A DNA stretch of 64,000 nt, from positions 45,615,707 to 45,679,706 of the forward strand of contig CANTUZ010000006.1 in NCBI GenBank assembly GCA_947846985.1. Reading direction: 5' to 3'. The stretch is from Fratercula arctica. Its lineage: Eukaryota; Chordata; Aves; Charadriiformes; Alcidae. The notes beneath the pieces were generated by a model. It did not search any database. It was not told the origin of the DNA and saw nothing but the letters and a program-made list of their open reading frames with translations. This document shows positions 10,919 through 22,668 of this stretch, piece by piece. Numbering within the stretch: position 1 is the stretch's first letter; each line of letters begins with the position of its first letter. The position numbers and the translations under genes were made by a program.

Positions 10919-13866
10919 CAATTTTGTGACTATCTTCCTTTTGTAATCCACCAAATGCAAATCCAAATTGGCCAAGATACTAAGTGCCATTGAAAATCAA
11001 CGTATTTTACTTATGACTCCACCAAGCATTTTCCTTAATAACTTAAGTGAACAATACATTGGATAAAAAGTGTGCACTTCTTATGCTCCAAATGGACTTT
11101 TTCCCATTAATTATGTCATAAGATAGTAAGAGATACATTTGTTGAAATTCACAACAGTTAAATATGGTGGTTTTCCTATATTTTAAAGCAGTAACTGATA
11201 GATGTACTGTGAGCGCGTACAACTCCAATACCAAACTTTTATTTCAAATTTATAACGAGCTGCATGATATTGATACAGAGAAACTTCTACCTTGCACCAC
11301 GTTTATATGTTTCACCCAGAAACATACTCAAAAATATTTTTTTTCTTTTGATATCTAAGGGAATTTCTGACAGAATTGCTACCAGTGACACAGGTAGTAT
11401 ATTAACATTTCAGACCACGCTTTGATTTATATTGACTTTAAATCACCTTATTTTGATCTATGTTCAAAGACTTAGAAACTAAATCCAATGTCGTTGAAAG
11501 AAATAAACTTTATTAACTACTTCCAAACTCAATCAAAATTACATCTGGAGAAATACTGGTATGCTACTGGCGACCATTCCTTTGACTTGCTATGAAGAAA
11601 AGACACAACATACTTTTTATGAAATATAGTCTTTCAGATATCAGCCAGAAGGGAATGCATCAAGCACTGGACACAATTGGATTTAACAATGGATAAAAAT
11701 TAGAATGTTTTTCCACAAATGCGTCCAAGTTCAATGATGTTATCACTCTATCGCACTTACACATGCAGATTATGTAATACCAATATAATAAAAAATGAGC
11801 CATTGTGTAAGTTAAGCATGAAATCAGCGTGATTTCTCTTCAGCATTTCATTTATTCAGAAATACTGAACTAGATTTTCCTTTAGAGATTGTACAGGATG
11901 GAATTAAAAATTTTCCTGACATCTTGATCTATAAATCAAAGTATATTTTTCACAGAAAAAAAATCTATTCAGTTGTGAACTGAATATAAAACCAAAATCA
12001 GATACATTATATCAGCATAGGGAAATCCATGCATTCCACAAAGACTTATGACTTGAGCTTCATTCCAATTAAGCCAGAGAAAAAGATTTTGCTGACTACA
12101 GTAGAGAGAGAATTGGGTAATTAGGCCAAATCCTACAGTGCTTATTTAGGATTTAAGCTTATAAGAATAGTCTGTAAGTGATTATTATTATGATATAGCA
12201 CAAAACCTATTATTTTCCTAAGTATTTTGCAAATGCATAGGAAGAAACAGCCTGTGATTGATTTGCTACTCTAAACAGTGGCTTGAAATAGGTGGGAATA
12301 AGATGACATGTCTTCACAAAAATCACACGTCCCGTTACTGGCAGAAACAAGAGAAAGAACTTTCCTTTCTTCCATAAGCACACAGCCACTAAAGCCAGAA
12401 GATTCTTGTGCAGCACTTGCCCACCAGTGACGCCAGCGAGTACTGAAAGGGAATCTGGGGGTCTTGGTGCATTTCCATTAATTGGCATTGAAGTATATTG
12501 CTTGGCTTCCTCATTATGATATGCCAGAGTTATCCCAGTCTCAAAGGCAGCAACATTTGTTCACCGTTTTAATTTAATTTTATTTAGTTATTGTCACTTT
12601 GGCAGCAATAATAACTTTCTCAACATGACAACTTGCCTGGATTCTTTTGTTGTTCTTTTGGGGACTTGGTAATTTTTACTGCACAAATACCATTAGTGCT
12701 GTTTATTTCTGATTATTAGATATTGCGGAGTTTCACTCTGTTCTCTTATGAACTAGATGACAGAGTGGGGAGTAATTACCCACCATTTTAGTAATCCTTC
12801 CCTACAATGCAACAGAATTTTTTTCTTTTTTTTTTTGTTCCTTTTTCTTGTGTTTTCTGCAGCATTGGGCTTTTAAATTGTGAATCGCACTCAAAGGACT
12901 CTCCCCTTAACATTTTGGTCTAGAATATCAGGACATCATTTCTAATATACCTTTCCCTCTTATCCCTCCCTAAAGACATTTTGGATTAGATCAGCTCAGG
13001 GAGGCTTCTCCTGTGATGCCTCATTGAAACATTTACCTTTTCATGCTTTTGCACAATATGAAGCACTTTTGCTTCATCTCTTTGCAGTGAAATATTGGTT
13101 CTTTCTGACTTTCATAAAATATATGTGTGTTTCTCTTTCCTGCTGCACTGTTAATTCTTTTGAATTATACAAGGAACAACTTCTTATTAGGGAAGTATGA
13201 ACTTACTGAGATCAAAGCCCTATTTTCAGCTATGTTAAGGTCCCTTTATACCAGCCTGACTATATAAAGGTACTTTAAAGCAAGTCTCGATGTCTCATAC
13301 TAAGCAGATTCAGGGACACATTTTTTAATATTTTGGCATGAGATTTTGATACTATGTGACTAGTGAGCTGATTCTTTTCAGCTAAATTATTTTTTAAAAA
13401 GGAAAGGTATCTATCCTTGCTATATAAGTATAAAAGGAAAATTTAAAAATTTGCTTGTGGAGAATATTGTTCCTTTAGTACAGTGGATCCATTACATGTT
13501 TTCGTTCTATAAAAGCAGAAAGAATGTGCTGCGTCACAATTATCCTTAGCATTGCATCTATCTGATGAGCAAAAGTAATGCATACTGGCTGGCACATTTG
13601 TCTAAGAGAAATACAGTCTGAGGAACTTTAAGGTCATTATTGCTGGTTTCTAGGGTAAGCTTGAGAAATTTCTAGAATAAGGAAAATTCCAACAAAACAT
13701 GTTCATATTTAGCATATATGGACAGAATCAGATTATATTTATAGATGAAAAATTATGATATGAATATGACATTTATGTTATAATAAAATATTACAATTGT
13801 AATCCGTCTGTAAAAGCTGAATGAGATAAAATAGAGACTTTTCTATAGCATTTTTCTGTATCAGAC

Positions 13867-13945
13867 TCCAAGTGCTTCACCAAGAACTTAGGCATCACTA
13901 TCGAGCTAACAAAACAGATAGAGTGGAAAACTGAGTCTCAGTTTC
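13867..13945 (+). mobile_element. Possible MIR-like SINE fragment
   Basis: The order ccaagtgcttcaccaagaac, ggcatcactatc and gtggaaaactgagtctcag follows the MIR pattern (aagtgctttac..., tattatc, ggggaaactgaggc). It is short and diverged, so chance resemblance is possible. Confidence 0.4.
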
Positions 13946-14448
13946 ATGCTGCCTTTAGAATATTTTGGGCTTCACTATATGGTGGGTGCAGGCAAATGCA
14001 GGAGGGAGAGAAGACCAAGTCCATCTTACATCTAGATGGAGTTTGGCTCTTTTTGTGTAGCACTATAAGCAAACTAAATAGCATGATGAAAACATTCTAG
14101 ATTTCTAAGAAATTCTAATATAGATAAGAACTATAGTCTCCAATGCGAGATAAAGAAGTCATTATATTATTATAGTAAAGATATTAGAACATACCGTATC
14201 TTACCAAAAAAGCTAATTTTTTATTAAATTATTTTTAATTTATTTTTTATGAGTTCCAAATGTTTTTTCAAGGATAGACTTCATACTTTCAAACCGTCAA
14301 TGAATTCAGCACAGGATCATTTCTGTAATAATGAAACAGTCATAACAATAAAAAAGTGCCTAATCTTGCCTATGAAAAAGGAAAGCAAACAGACGTTCTT
14401 TAAGAGTGTCTTTCCTGAGTATTCACAGATGAAAATTAAATGAAGTCT

Positions 14449-14466
14449 AAAAAAAAAAAAAAAAAA
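14449..14466. repeat. A18 homopolymer
   Basis: Eighteen consecutive A. Isolated, without an identifiable retrocopy upstream. Confidence 0.9.
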
Positions 14467-14886
14467 GTATTGTTCGAAGATGTTGAAAGACTTCTATCAG
14501 GATTGTCTATACACAGATGTTTGACTTTGAGTGGATTTGCTGTTTGAATAAAGACCAGAAGTGCTCTGGTATTTTAAAATTCCTAAGTTCTCATATATTA
14601 AGATGTCAAGTCTGCAACAATCAGAATGATACCCAGACAATGGGCTAACTGCAAAAAGTTATCCTATTCTCCCTGGTGTGGATGGTGTCTGGCAAATCCT
14701 TTCTGTTTTAAAAATCTATGAAAAATCAAGATGCTAATCTAGTCAACAAACTCTCAAATCTGCTTTAGCTCATTTGCATTGCATAGCCTTAAAGATACAG
14801 TTACCATCAAAGTAAGCATGTTCTTTTTACAGAATTATGGTTTGTTGGGCTGGGTTTTTTTTGAAACTGGAAATAAACTAGAATGG

Positions 14887-14904
14887 AATAAATAAATAAA
14901 TAAA
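14887..14904. repeat. (AATA)n microsatellite
   Basis: Four tandem AATA-type units. Simple-sequence DNA. Confidence 0.8.
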
Positions 14905-15478
14905 AAGGGTACGGATAGTCCCTCATACTGTTAGCCTAGTGTCAGAACTTCCACCTTGGAAAAAATTAAACCTGTTCTGCTTGTGGCAACATAAGGGACG
15001 GATTCAGAGTCGTCCTCATGTGAGTTTTAAGCTGCTGCTGCTGTGTTGCTCTGCAAGACACACTAATGACGGGATTCAACCGCTCTCCCAGTAACTATCA
15101 GCTCCTGCCCCATTCAACCATCATCCAAGTCAAAAAACCCAATGTTCAAACTTCACTATTCCTATTTATTACCTGAAAGCATATTATGTTATGTTTTGGA
15201 GGCTTTTTTTAATTTAAAATTAAACGTCAGTTTGATGTCTAGCCTTCATTACACCCTTCATTTTCTTAAAGAATCACACTCTCTGTAGATGACATGATCA
15301 TCTTTCTCTTCTTTGTAAACATAAGTAACTGCTGCAGGCACGGCTTGTATCATTTCATTATTATTCTGCAGAAAGGGACAGTAGGCCTGATTAAGTCCAG
15401 TTAACACTAACAACCACTGTCATGTTAGTAAGCATTCATTTTTGGTTATTTTAAGGTCCTGGACACATTTTACACAGA

Positions 15479-16585
15479 ATTGTAGAACACAAGGAAGGCA
15501 GGCACTCAGAGATCATTTGGTCCATTCCCCATGCCCAAAGGAAGGACCAGCTGTAACTTCATCTGTCATGACTGACATTTGTCTGGCCTTCCACCATTGT
15601 CTGACCTTCAACAGTGGGGACTCCATAAGCACCCTAAGCAATCTCTTGCATTGTCTTACTTTCTCCAACGTCTAATCCAGATCTCCCTGGCTGCAATTTA
15701 AGCCCACTGTATCCTCTCTATCTAAATACAGAGTATTTTATTCTTTTCTGCATCACTATTTTGCACACTTGAAAAGTATTACTATGCCTCCCTGCAGCCT
15801 TTTATTTGAAACAAACAAAACGTAAAATGTAAAATCTTTTCTAGAATCTGATACTCTTGCTTCTCTACGCCACACTTTCCAATTGATTCATCTGCCTTGA
15901 AATGGAGTGCTCAAAATTGGACACAATCTGAGACCTGTGTGTTGAACAGAACAAGTTTAACCAAACATCTATTTATGCTTATGTACAGCTTCTTTGAAAC
16001 AGGATTATTTATCATATTCTGAGAATATTATATTTGCCCCTTCTTGCATCTTTTGACACAGTTGTCTAAAATTTAGTTTACATGGTTCAACACAGATTCT
16101 TTGTATACTGCGGTCTCTTTTATAGAGCTGATGCCTCAGTGGTGTTTTCCATACCGTATTTGCACAGGGAGTTAATTCTGCCTAGGCACTCCTGCCTTGC
16201 TGAATGGCATTTTTTATGGTTGGTTAAGACCAGTCTGTATTCTCATCCATTTGTACAACTATAGCATGGTTTCCTAATCAATATTTCTGTAGCATTTTTT
16301 TAATATCTAATATTAATTGCATCAAAAGGTACATAACAAAGATTGTACTGTACCCACAATGTCTGCTGTCTTTTATATAAAGAAATCCAATCCCTCTGAC
16401 ATGGATCATTATTTAAAAATACGTGTTGGCTCTCATCAATATTGGTATCTTACAGATACCTATGAGAAGTGAAATTAAGCCAACTGGTCTGCAAATCACA
16501 GCTCCTGTACTTTACTTTTTTAAGGAAGACAACAATTTTGCTTTCTCCCAGTACTTTATCTGCCTCTAACCCACATACAGTTCTG
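15479..16585 (-). mobile_element. Ancient CR1/L3-like LINE, antisense, heavily decayed
   Basis: Blocks of the antisense CR1/L3 consensus occur in the expected order. From the 3' end they are: gatcatttggtccattcccc; gactccataagcaccctaag; gatctccctggctgcaattt followed by aagccca; tcaaaattggacacaatctg followed by agacct; cagattctttgtatactgc (the region of the ccagatcctttt block); cgtgttggctctcatcaat with attggtatct; and ttaagccaactggtctgca with a ttttgctttctcccagta tail. The last two blocks lie in the reverse-transcriptase domain, so the element reaches further into ORF2 than the younger CR1 copies here. Stops and indels are frequent. The right limit is uncertain by about 50-100 bases, and a stretch near 16150-16300 aligns poorly, probably because of an internal deletion. 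Divergence is much greater than in the other CR1 copies. Confidence 0.75.
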
Positions 16586-18354
16586 ATATTTACTGTGCAA
16601 ACACCTCTCAATATTAATCGAGACTATGGGTTCCAACATGATTATGTTCTTTATATTAATACAAAATTCCAAGTAGTCCTAAATCAGCAGAAAGTTCTGA
16701 AAATCAATGTTATAGTAATTATTATTATGGCCACCAGTATGATAACTTAAAATATACTTGTTCAAATAAATCTACATGTAAATTAGCTTAGTACCTTTAG
16801 ATATTAAAAATAATTTCTATATGCATGAAAAAATGTCCTGACACAGTTTACAGTTTACTCATTTAGCCTGTTTTTTGTTTGTTTGGGGTTTTTTTAATAT
16901 ATAAGGACATCAGGAAAATTTTTCAGTTATTACAGGATACCTGTTAAAATACGTTGTTATATATTCACAATGAGTCACAGTACAAAATACTAATAAATAA
17001 ATTTTTTATTGCCTTTAAACCCACAAATTACCTGAAAGTGAGATTAAGACCTCAAAATGGATTAAAATATTCTTTTTCAAGTATAGTGTCAGGATTGCAG
17101 TTTGTTACTGACCCAAAATTTTTCATTCATAAATGCTTGTCCTTTAATGGTAGCAACAGCTATGGTCTGATCATTACCAAAAGCTTCATTTTTGAAGGAC
17201 AATGCATTTTTCAGTAAATGAGCTCCAAAATAATTCACTTTCCTAAACTTTCCACCATTTCTAAAATCTACATTTTTCCTTATTCAAGGACAACTGCTGG
17301 TTTTATGACCAAAAAATGATGATAAAAAAGGCAATTATAGGCTGTATTGTAAGTGGTTAAACTTCCACAGAACAAGGTTAGAATTTTTCTAGCAATTCAT
17401 TTTTCTTCTAGGAGAATATAACAGATATTAGAGTACAAAAGACAGGTGTTTAACAGAAAGTAGACAAAATGCAGCCAGAAAAATAGGGTCAGCTTTTATA
17501 ACTGTCCTAAGGAACTGAGCACGTTTATACAAGGGTTCAATTTGGATCATTCCCTTTAAAGAGTGATTAAGCTTGAATTCAAGGCAGACACATGTAGAAT
17601 TGAAATTTATATTGCAGATTAGTGTGATTTCTAATAAGTGGCACAAGCAGGTAGTCTACTTTGCGGAGAGAACAGAAAAGGGTATAAAAGCCTATGCAAC
17701 ATTCACTTTTAGTAATTACTTAAAAAAAATGCATTTTTGTACATATGCATTACAGTCCTGATTTGTGCTTTCTTCCCATTTTACATTACACATTAGTGAA
17801 AAATTGACCTGTTCATGATAATAACCGAATGCTGTTTGAGTGATTTTAATGCATTCTTATTTATGCTCTCTGACTTGAGAAGAACACCTAATACCTCACC
17901 TGCTCTAATATAATCCAATTATTACTAGCACAGGGCACATCCATCATATCAGGTGTTGTCAAACACCTCATTTTGCAAGGTGTGGGTGTGGTCTACAGAT
18001 CTTTAAACCTTTCTACAAAACTCGGAATCCAGTTGGTGAATCCAATGAAACACACAAGGGGAGGTAAAGCAACTTTTCTCAAAAAGTGGAACGCCATGGG
18101 GATGTGGGCTGCCATGTCCCAGTGAGATTCTAAACTTCTGCATTTGTAGGGTTTTGACCCAGGAGCTTGGTTTGGCTCTTGAACCTTATTCAGTTACATC
18201 TTTTGCTCTTACACTTTGTGTGTAAGGCTTTTCAAGGACAGGCAGTAACCTGTCAGTCAGTCCCTAGATTTGGGTGTCACTACTAACGACACTTCATATT
18301 ATTGAATTATTTTCCTTTGAAACAGAATTTTATGTGCTTCTCACACAGTTTTGG

Positions 18355-18369
18355 AAAAAAAAAAAAAAA
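18355..18369. repeat. A15 homopolymer
   Basis: Fifteen consecutive A in AT-rich DNA. Confidence 0.9.
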
Positions 18370-19071
18370 GTGCCTGAAGTATGTAGTGAAAGAACATGGC
18401 TGAAAGGCACAGATTTTATTACTTGCTGCCCTATTCTATTGAAGCTTTAATAATGCGCATTTATAATAAGTTGAAAATGGTTGTCTGGCATGCTTCTCTC
18501 ATATATGAATGTCAGAAAAAGAACTGTTCTTTCCTTGGTAAAACATACCAACAAATGCAGCAACATTCTTAAAACCTCTTGTTACAAGTAATGTATTTTT
18601 GACTCTGTACAAGTGGATCCTTAGGGACTTTTTTGTAAAGATCAAGCAGATCATTAGAAGTCCTTCTAAAACATTTTATATTGACTTTCTTATTTTCTGA
18701 AGCAGCAGCTTTCATTTATGTTCTCATTTTAGTTTAGCTGACAGCTACCTTTTGCACAATTTTCAGATATAATTGTGAGTCATGGACTAACATGGAAACA
18801 AAAGAACAAAATCTTGTGCATATCCAAAGCATGTTAATGCTTCCAAAACCTTTACCACCGTAAAGACTGATACCTCACCTGCCCTTTGGACAAAATCATG
18901 TTCCATTCATCAGATTTGATACAGAATGTTAGTATTTTAGCATTCCATCAAAAATTTTCACATTTTAGAAAGACTTTTGCTAAGGTTATGTCATGAATAT
19001 TTACCCTAGGCTTCCAACTGTATAACTCAACTGACTTTGGTGGATTCCTTCTTGTCTACATGGGGGCAAAT

Positions 19072-19085
19072 AAAAAAAAAAAAAA
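19072..19085. repeat. A14 homopolymer
   Basis: Fourteen consecutive A. Confidence 0.9.
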
Positions 19086-22000
19086 TTAATTTCTGTATTA
19101 AAATTTCAACCGTCTTTAAACCCTTGTTCTTATTTTCATGATAATCATCTACTACTTCTTTGTATGATGTAAAAGCCAAAACCTTAACCGTTTCGACATC
19201 CTATGTAGTTGAAATCTGAGATAGCTGTCTAAGAGTTGGTCAAGCTAAGCTACTAATCTGCGGCACAAAAAGTCTGCAAGTAACAGGCTTCAGGTATGGC
19301 TCCAAACAGCCTCTTTGTATGGTTCAACACCTTATTGCATAGTATAAGCACCACCTAAGTAAAAAGTAGTGGTTCCTCAGTTCCAACTATTCATTCATGA
19401 TGCACAGGGAAGCCTTTCAGCCCCAGTCTTATTCCCAACAGTGGGAAGTGAAGGTGCCTATATCAGCTGCCCAGACGCGCACATGGCCCAGCCAGCACAA
19501 ATCTAGGCTATATGCCAGCAGTACTGTGGTTTTGCACTGTAGATTCTGTTAGGGAAACATATAAACCAACTCATGAAGCCCACTGAGAAGCTAGTAGTAG
19601 TTTACATGTTTTTTTTAACTCAAGATGACAGATCCTATGAGGTTACAAAGTATCAGTCCTGGTTCTAAAAGACAACTCTTCTTCAGGGTACAATTCAACT
19701 TTCAGCATATGAAAAGCAACAAAAATTTAACCATGAACAAATATTTCTACTTGAAATATAGTGGAAGCCGTTTACTGTGCTAATTTGGTGTATTTTCCTA
19801 TTTTGATGGCAACCTTCAAAACCTCCACAGTCTTTATTAAAAGTAAAATATTTAACTGTGAAATAACTCAGTCACAATCATTTCAAGCCAAACAACACAG
19901 ACAGGTATTTCCCCACCCTCTGAATTATAGTCAGTGAGAGCTGAAGACAAACTACCTCATAGACGGTGTTTGATCAGAAGCCCTGACGGAGCAGCCTAAA
20001 CTTTTCTGTTTAGCTTTTCTTTCACCATGCTTTCAATTGAAAAAAGCACTGCCAATTTATGCCAGCAGCCACCAGATTTTGTTTGCCTGCCTGTAAGAAA
20101 GACTCACGTACCTACATCTGTAAGTATACATGGGTAAGAAAGAAAATGCAACAGCTGGAACAAGACCACTGAAAGCAAATTTGAAGTCCTGCATCACTGA
20201 CAGCAGAAACATGAAAAAGTTCTGTTAATTAAAACTTGAAACATCAAGGCACTTCACAGCACTCATTCCAAATGTTTTCTACCCATCATTCATCTTGGGG
20301 AACATTTCCATTTTTATAGCGGATGGAGAGTAGACTGGACCCCAAACTGCTCCATTACATACACAGTCACTTCCCCTAAACTTTCCTCATCTTTTACGTA
20401 ACCTTTATTTGTTTTTATTTAATTTTCCAACTCGGTCTTCACCATCCTTTCAGCCGAACAGATAAAGATGGCTAAAGCACAGCAGGGCAGGTAAAACCAA
20501 CCCCTCTTCCCTCTGCTGTTAAAGGCAGAGGGGAGCTCCCCTTCCCACTCGGGCCTGGGGGAGCGATGTCCCCTCATAGCCAGGCTGAGAGCTCCCTCTC
20601 CTGTTTCAACACATTTTTCACCACTGTACTTTGCTTTAAAGAGCCAATGCAAGAGAGAAGCAAAACATATCTGACAGACAAAAATGTGGGATATCTAATG
20701 AACTAGAGTGATACTCAGCCCAGAAAAAAAAAGTATATCTTTCAAATCTCTAATATCTAGAATATGGCAATGAATACTAGCTTCTCAAATTATGAAATAT
20801 CTTTTACCATGTCACAGAGCTTTGGTATCAGCTCTGGCAATAAGACCTGACTATGCACTGGCAACAGTACTACAACTGCAGAAGTAGAAAGACAGACAAG
20901 CAAAGAAAGTTCATACTGGGTCAATCATTAGAACTCCTTAAAACTTAAAAGCAAATAAAATAATAACATAAGCTCAGCAGTTATTCTGTATTTACAGAGA
21001 TTTGGCAGTTACAGAACATGTAACATGAATGATGAATATTTCCTTTTCTTGTAAATCTGGCAGAGAAGAAATTCAATGAGATAAAACATTTCATCTATAT
21101 GAGAACCACAGGGAAGGTGCTTACATGCCATGAAAAGATAAAATTAAAAAAAAAAATATCTCAGAGTAATAGAACATATTACATTTAATCAGCATAAATC
21201 TATGAATATTCAGTGGATACCCATTGTTTTCTAATTAAAATATTTGATTTTAAACCAATCAAACACTACTTATTTTATCAAAAAGAGGAGTCAAGTGGAA
21301 AGGACCACAAATCACATTTTTTATTTGGACTAGATTTTTAAAAAAGCAACAACAAAAAAAAGAAAAAAAAAAATGAACAGCAAAAAAACTCCACACCACA
21401 AAACCACACAACTAGTGAATAAAGGAAAAAATGATCCCCAAACTGTATGTATAAGAAGAGAATAGATTAAGTCATATATGCTAAGAGAAAAAAAAAATCA
21501 AATATTTAATCAGACAATTCTGGATCTATGATAGAAGTGTAATAGTAGATTGAGCTGAGATATGTTGAACTTAAAAGCAAAACCTTCACTGTCATCATAT
21601 AAATCAGCAAGTAAATAAAATAATGAAAATGTGAAATATAAGAGAACCGTGAATGACTACAGGAGAAAAAACATGAGTCAACAATCAATGAATTTCATGG
21701 AAGTCTTTCCAGCGACATTAATAAAATTGAGAGCTGGCTTTTGTGCTTAAAGATGATGGCAGTTTTAGGTGATACAATCATTTTCAAGCATTAAAACACA
21801 ATAATGACAGCCCCTTCTGTTTGGCTGGTTGTCTGTGTTGGCAGGATGGGGAGGGGGAAAGAAGTGTTAAGATTGCTATTAGAGAAAGATGAAATGTTCC
21901 ACCACTCCAGATTAGAACTGAGAGCCAATAAAATATTTCTGGCAATGCCCTTGAGATAACCACCTGTCTCATCACTAGAATGTGCTTCTGAGTTATTTTC

Positions 22001-22644
22001 TGATGTAGTTACATTCCTAAGTCCCTATTTTCAGTATAACATATTACTTTTTAGTAGCTGGTACTCTATACGGCACATGTATTAATTTTCCTTCTTCCGA
22101 TGGAATTTTTAATGAAGATAAATTATAATCATGACATTTACATCTCAATGATTTTCACAATTGAAACATTCTCATAATACTGGTGCACATGCTGTAAGTG
22201 GGTTACGCATCCAGATACTAAAGCAATCATTTTATCATTGTCAGAATGAATATAATGCCTACAGCAATCAATTGGACTTTTATGGGAACAGTTAGCTCAG
22301 CTGGTTTTGCATTGAAAGAAATGCATTGAAGTGCCCATTATCCATCTCCACTATCAAAGGACAAGCCATGATCTTAGCTTTCATTCCCAAGAGGTTGAAG
22401 CTCTGCCTTATCAACACAACTAAGATCAGAAACCAAGAAAGGGCCAAGGTGGCCGGGAATAGCCAACAACAAAGGGACCAAGAAAGGACCAAGGAAGAAT
22501 AAACGAGGGCTACGTGACTCTGGGTACACTCATTTGCGTCAAATAGAGCTGTCATCTGTGTTTTCTGTACCCATGGAGGGGAGGAAACGGTCCTGGCCAA
22601 GAGGAAGAGGAGAAATGAAGGCAATGAAGGTCCTTTAAAAGAAG

Positions 22645-22668
22645 AAAAAAAAAAAAAAAAAAAAAAAA
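22645..22668. repeat. A24 homopolymer
   Basis: Twenty-four uninterrupted A, the longest such run in the window. It follows about 350 bp of purine-rich sequence that I could not assign. No flanking target-site duplication was seen, so a processed retrocopy is only a possibility. Confidence 0.95.

Larger units (their letters stand above)
10173..13866. other. Non-coding DNA, no gene recognised
   Basis: Short frames only, plus an A17 run at 10712-10728 and a pyrimidine tract at 10895-10918. No CR1-derived block was confirmed. A few bases near 12450 (aatctgggggtcttggtg) recall the 5' part of CR1, but the match is too short to call. Confidence 0.55.
13946..15478. other. Non-coding DNA, nothing recognised
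   Basis: AT-rich DNA with an A18 run (14449-14466) and an (AATA)n run (14887-14904). No exon or repeat family was recognised up to the 3' end of the ancient LINE. Confidence 0.6.

Noticed and set aside
12440..12500. Possible CR1 scrap (aatctgggggtcttggtg)
   Set aside because: The resemblance covers fewer than 20 bases and neighbouring sequence does not follow CR1.
13790..13803. 14-bp palindrome attacaattgtaat
   Set aside because: AT-only palindromes of this size are expected by chance in this base composition.
22286..22330. tRNA-like gttagctcagctggtt word (A box)
   Set aside because: It matches a tRNA A box well, but no B box, acceptor stem or T arm follows at the right distance, and the downstream sequence does not fold as a tRNA.
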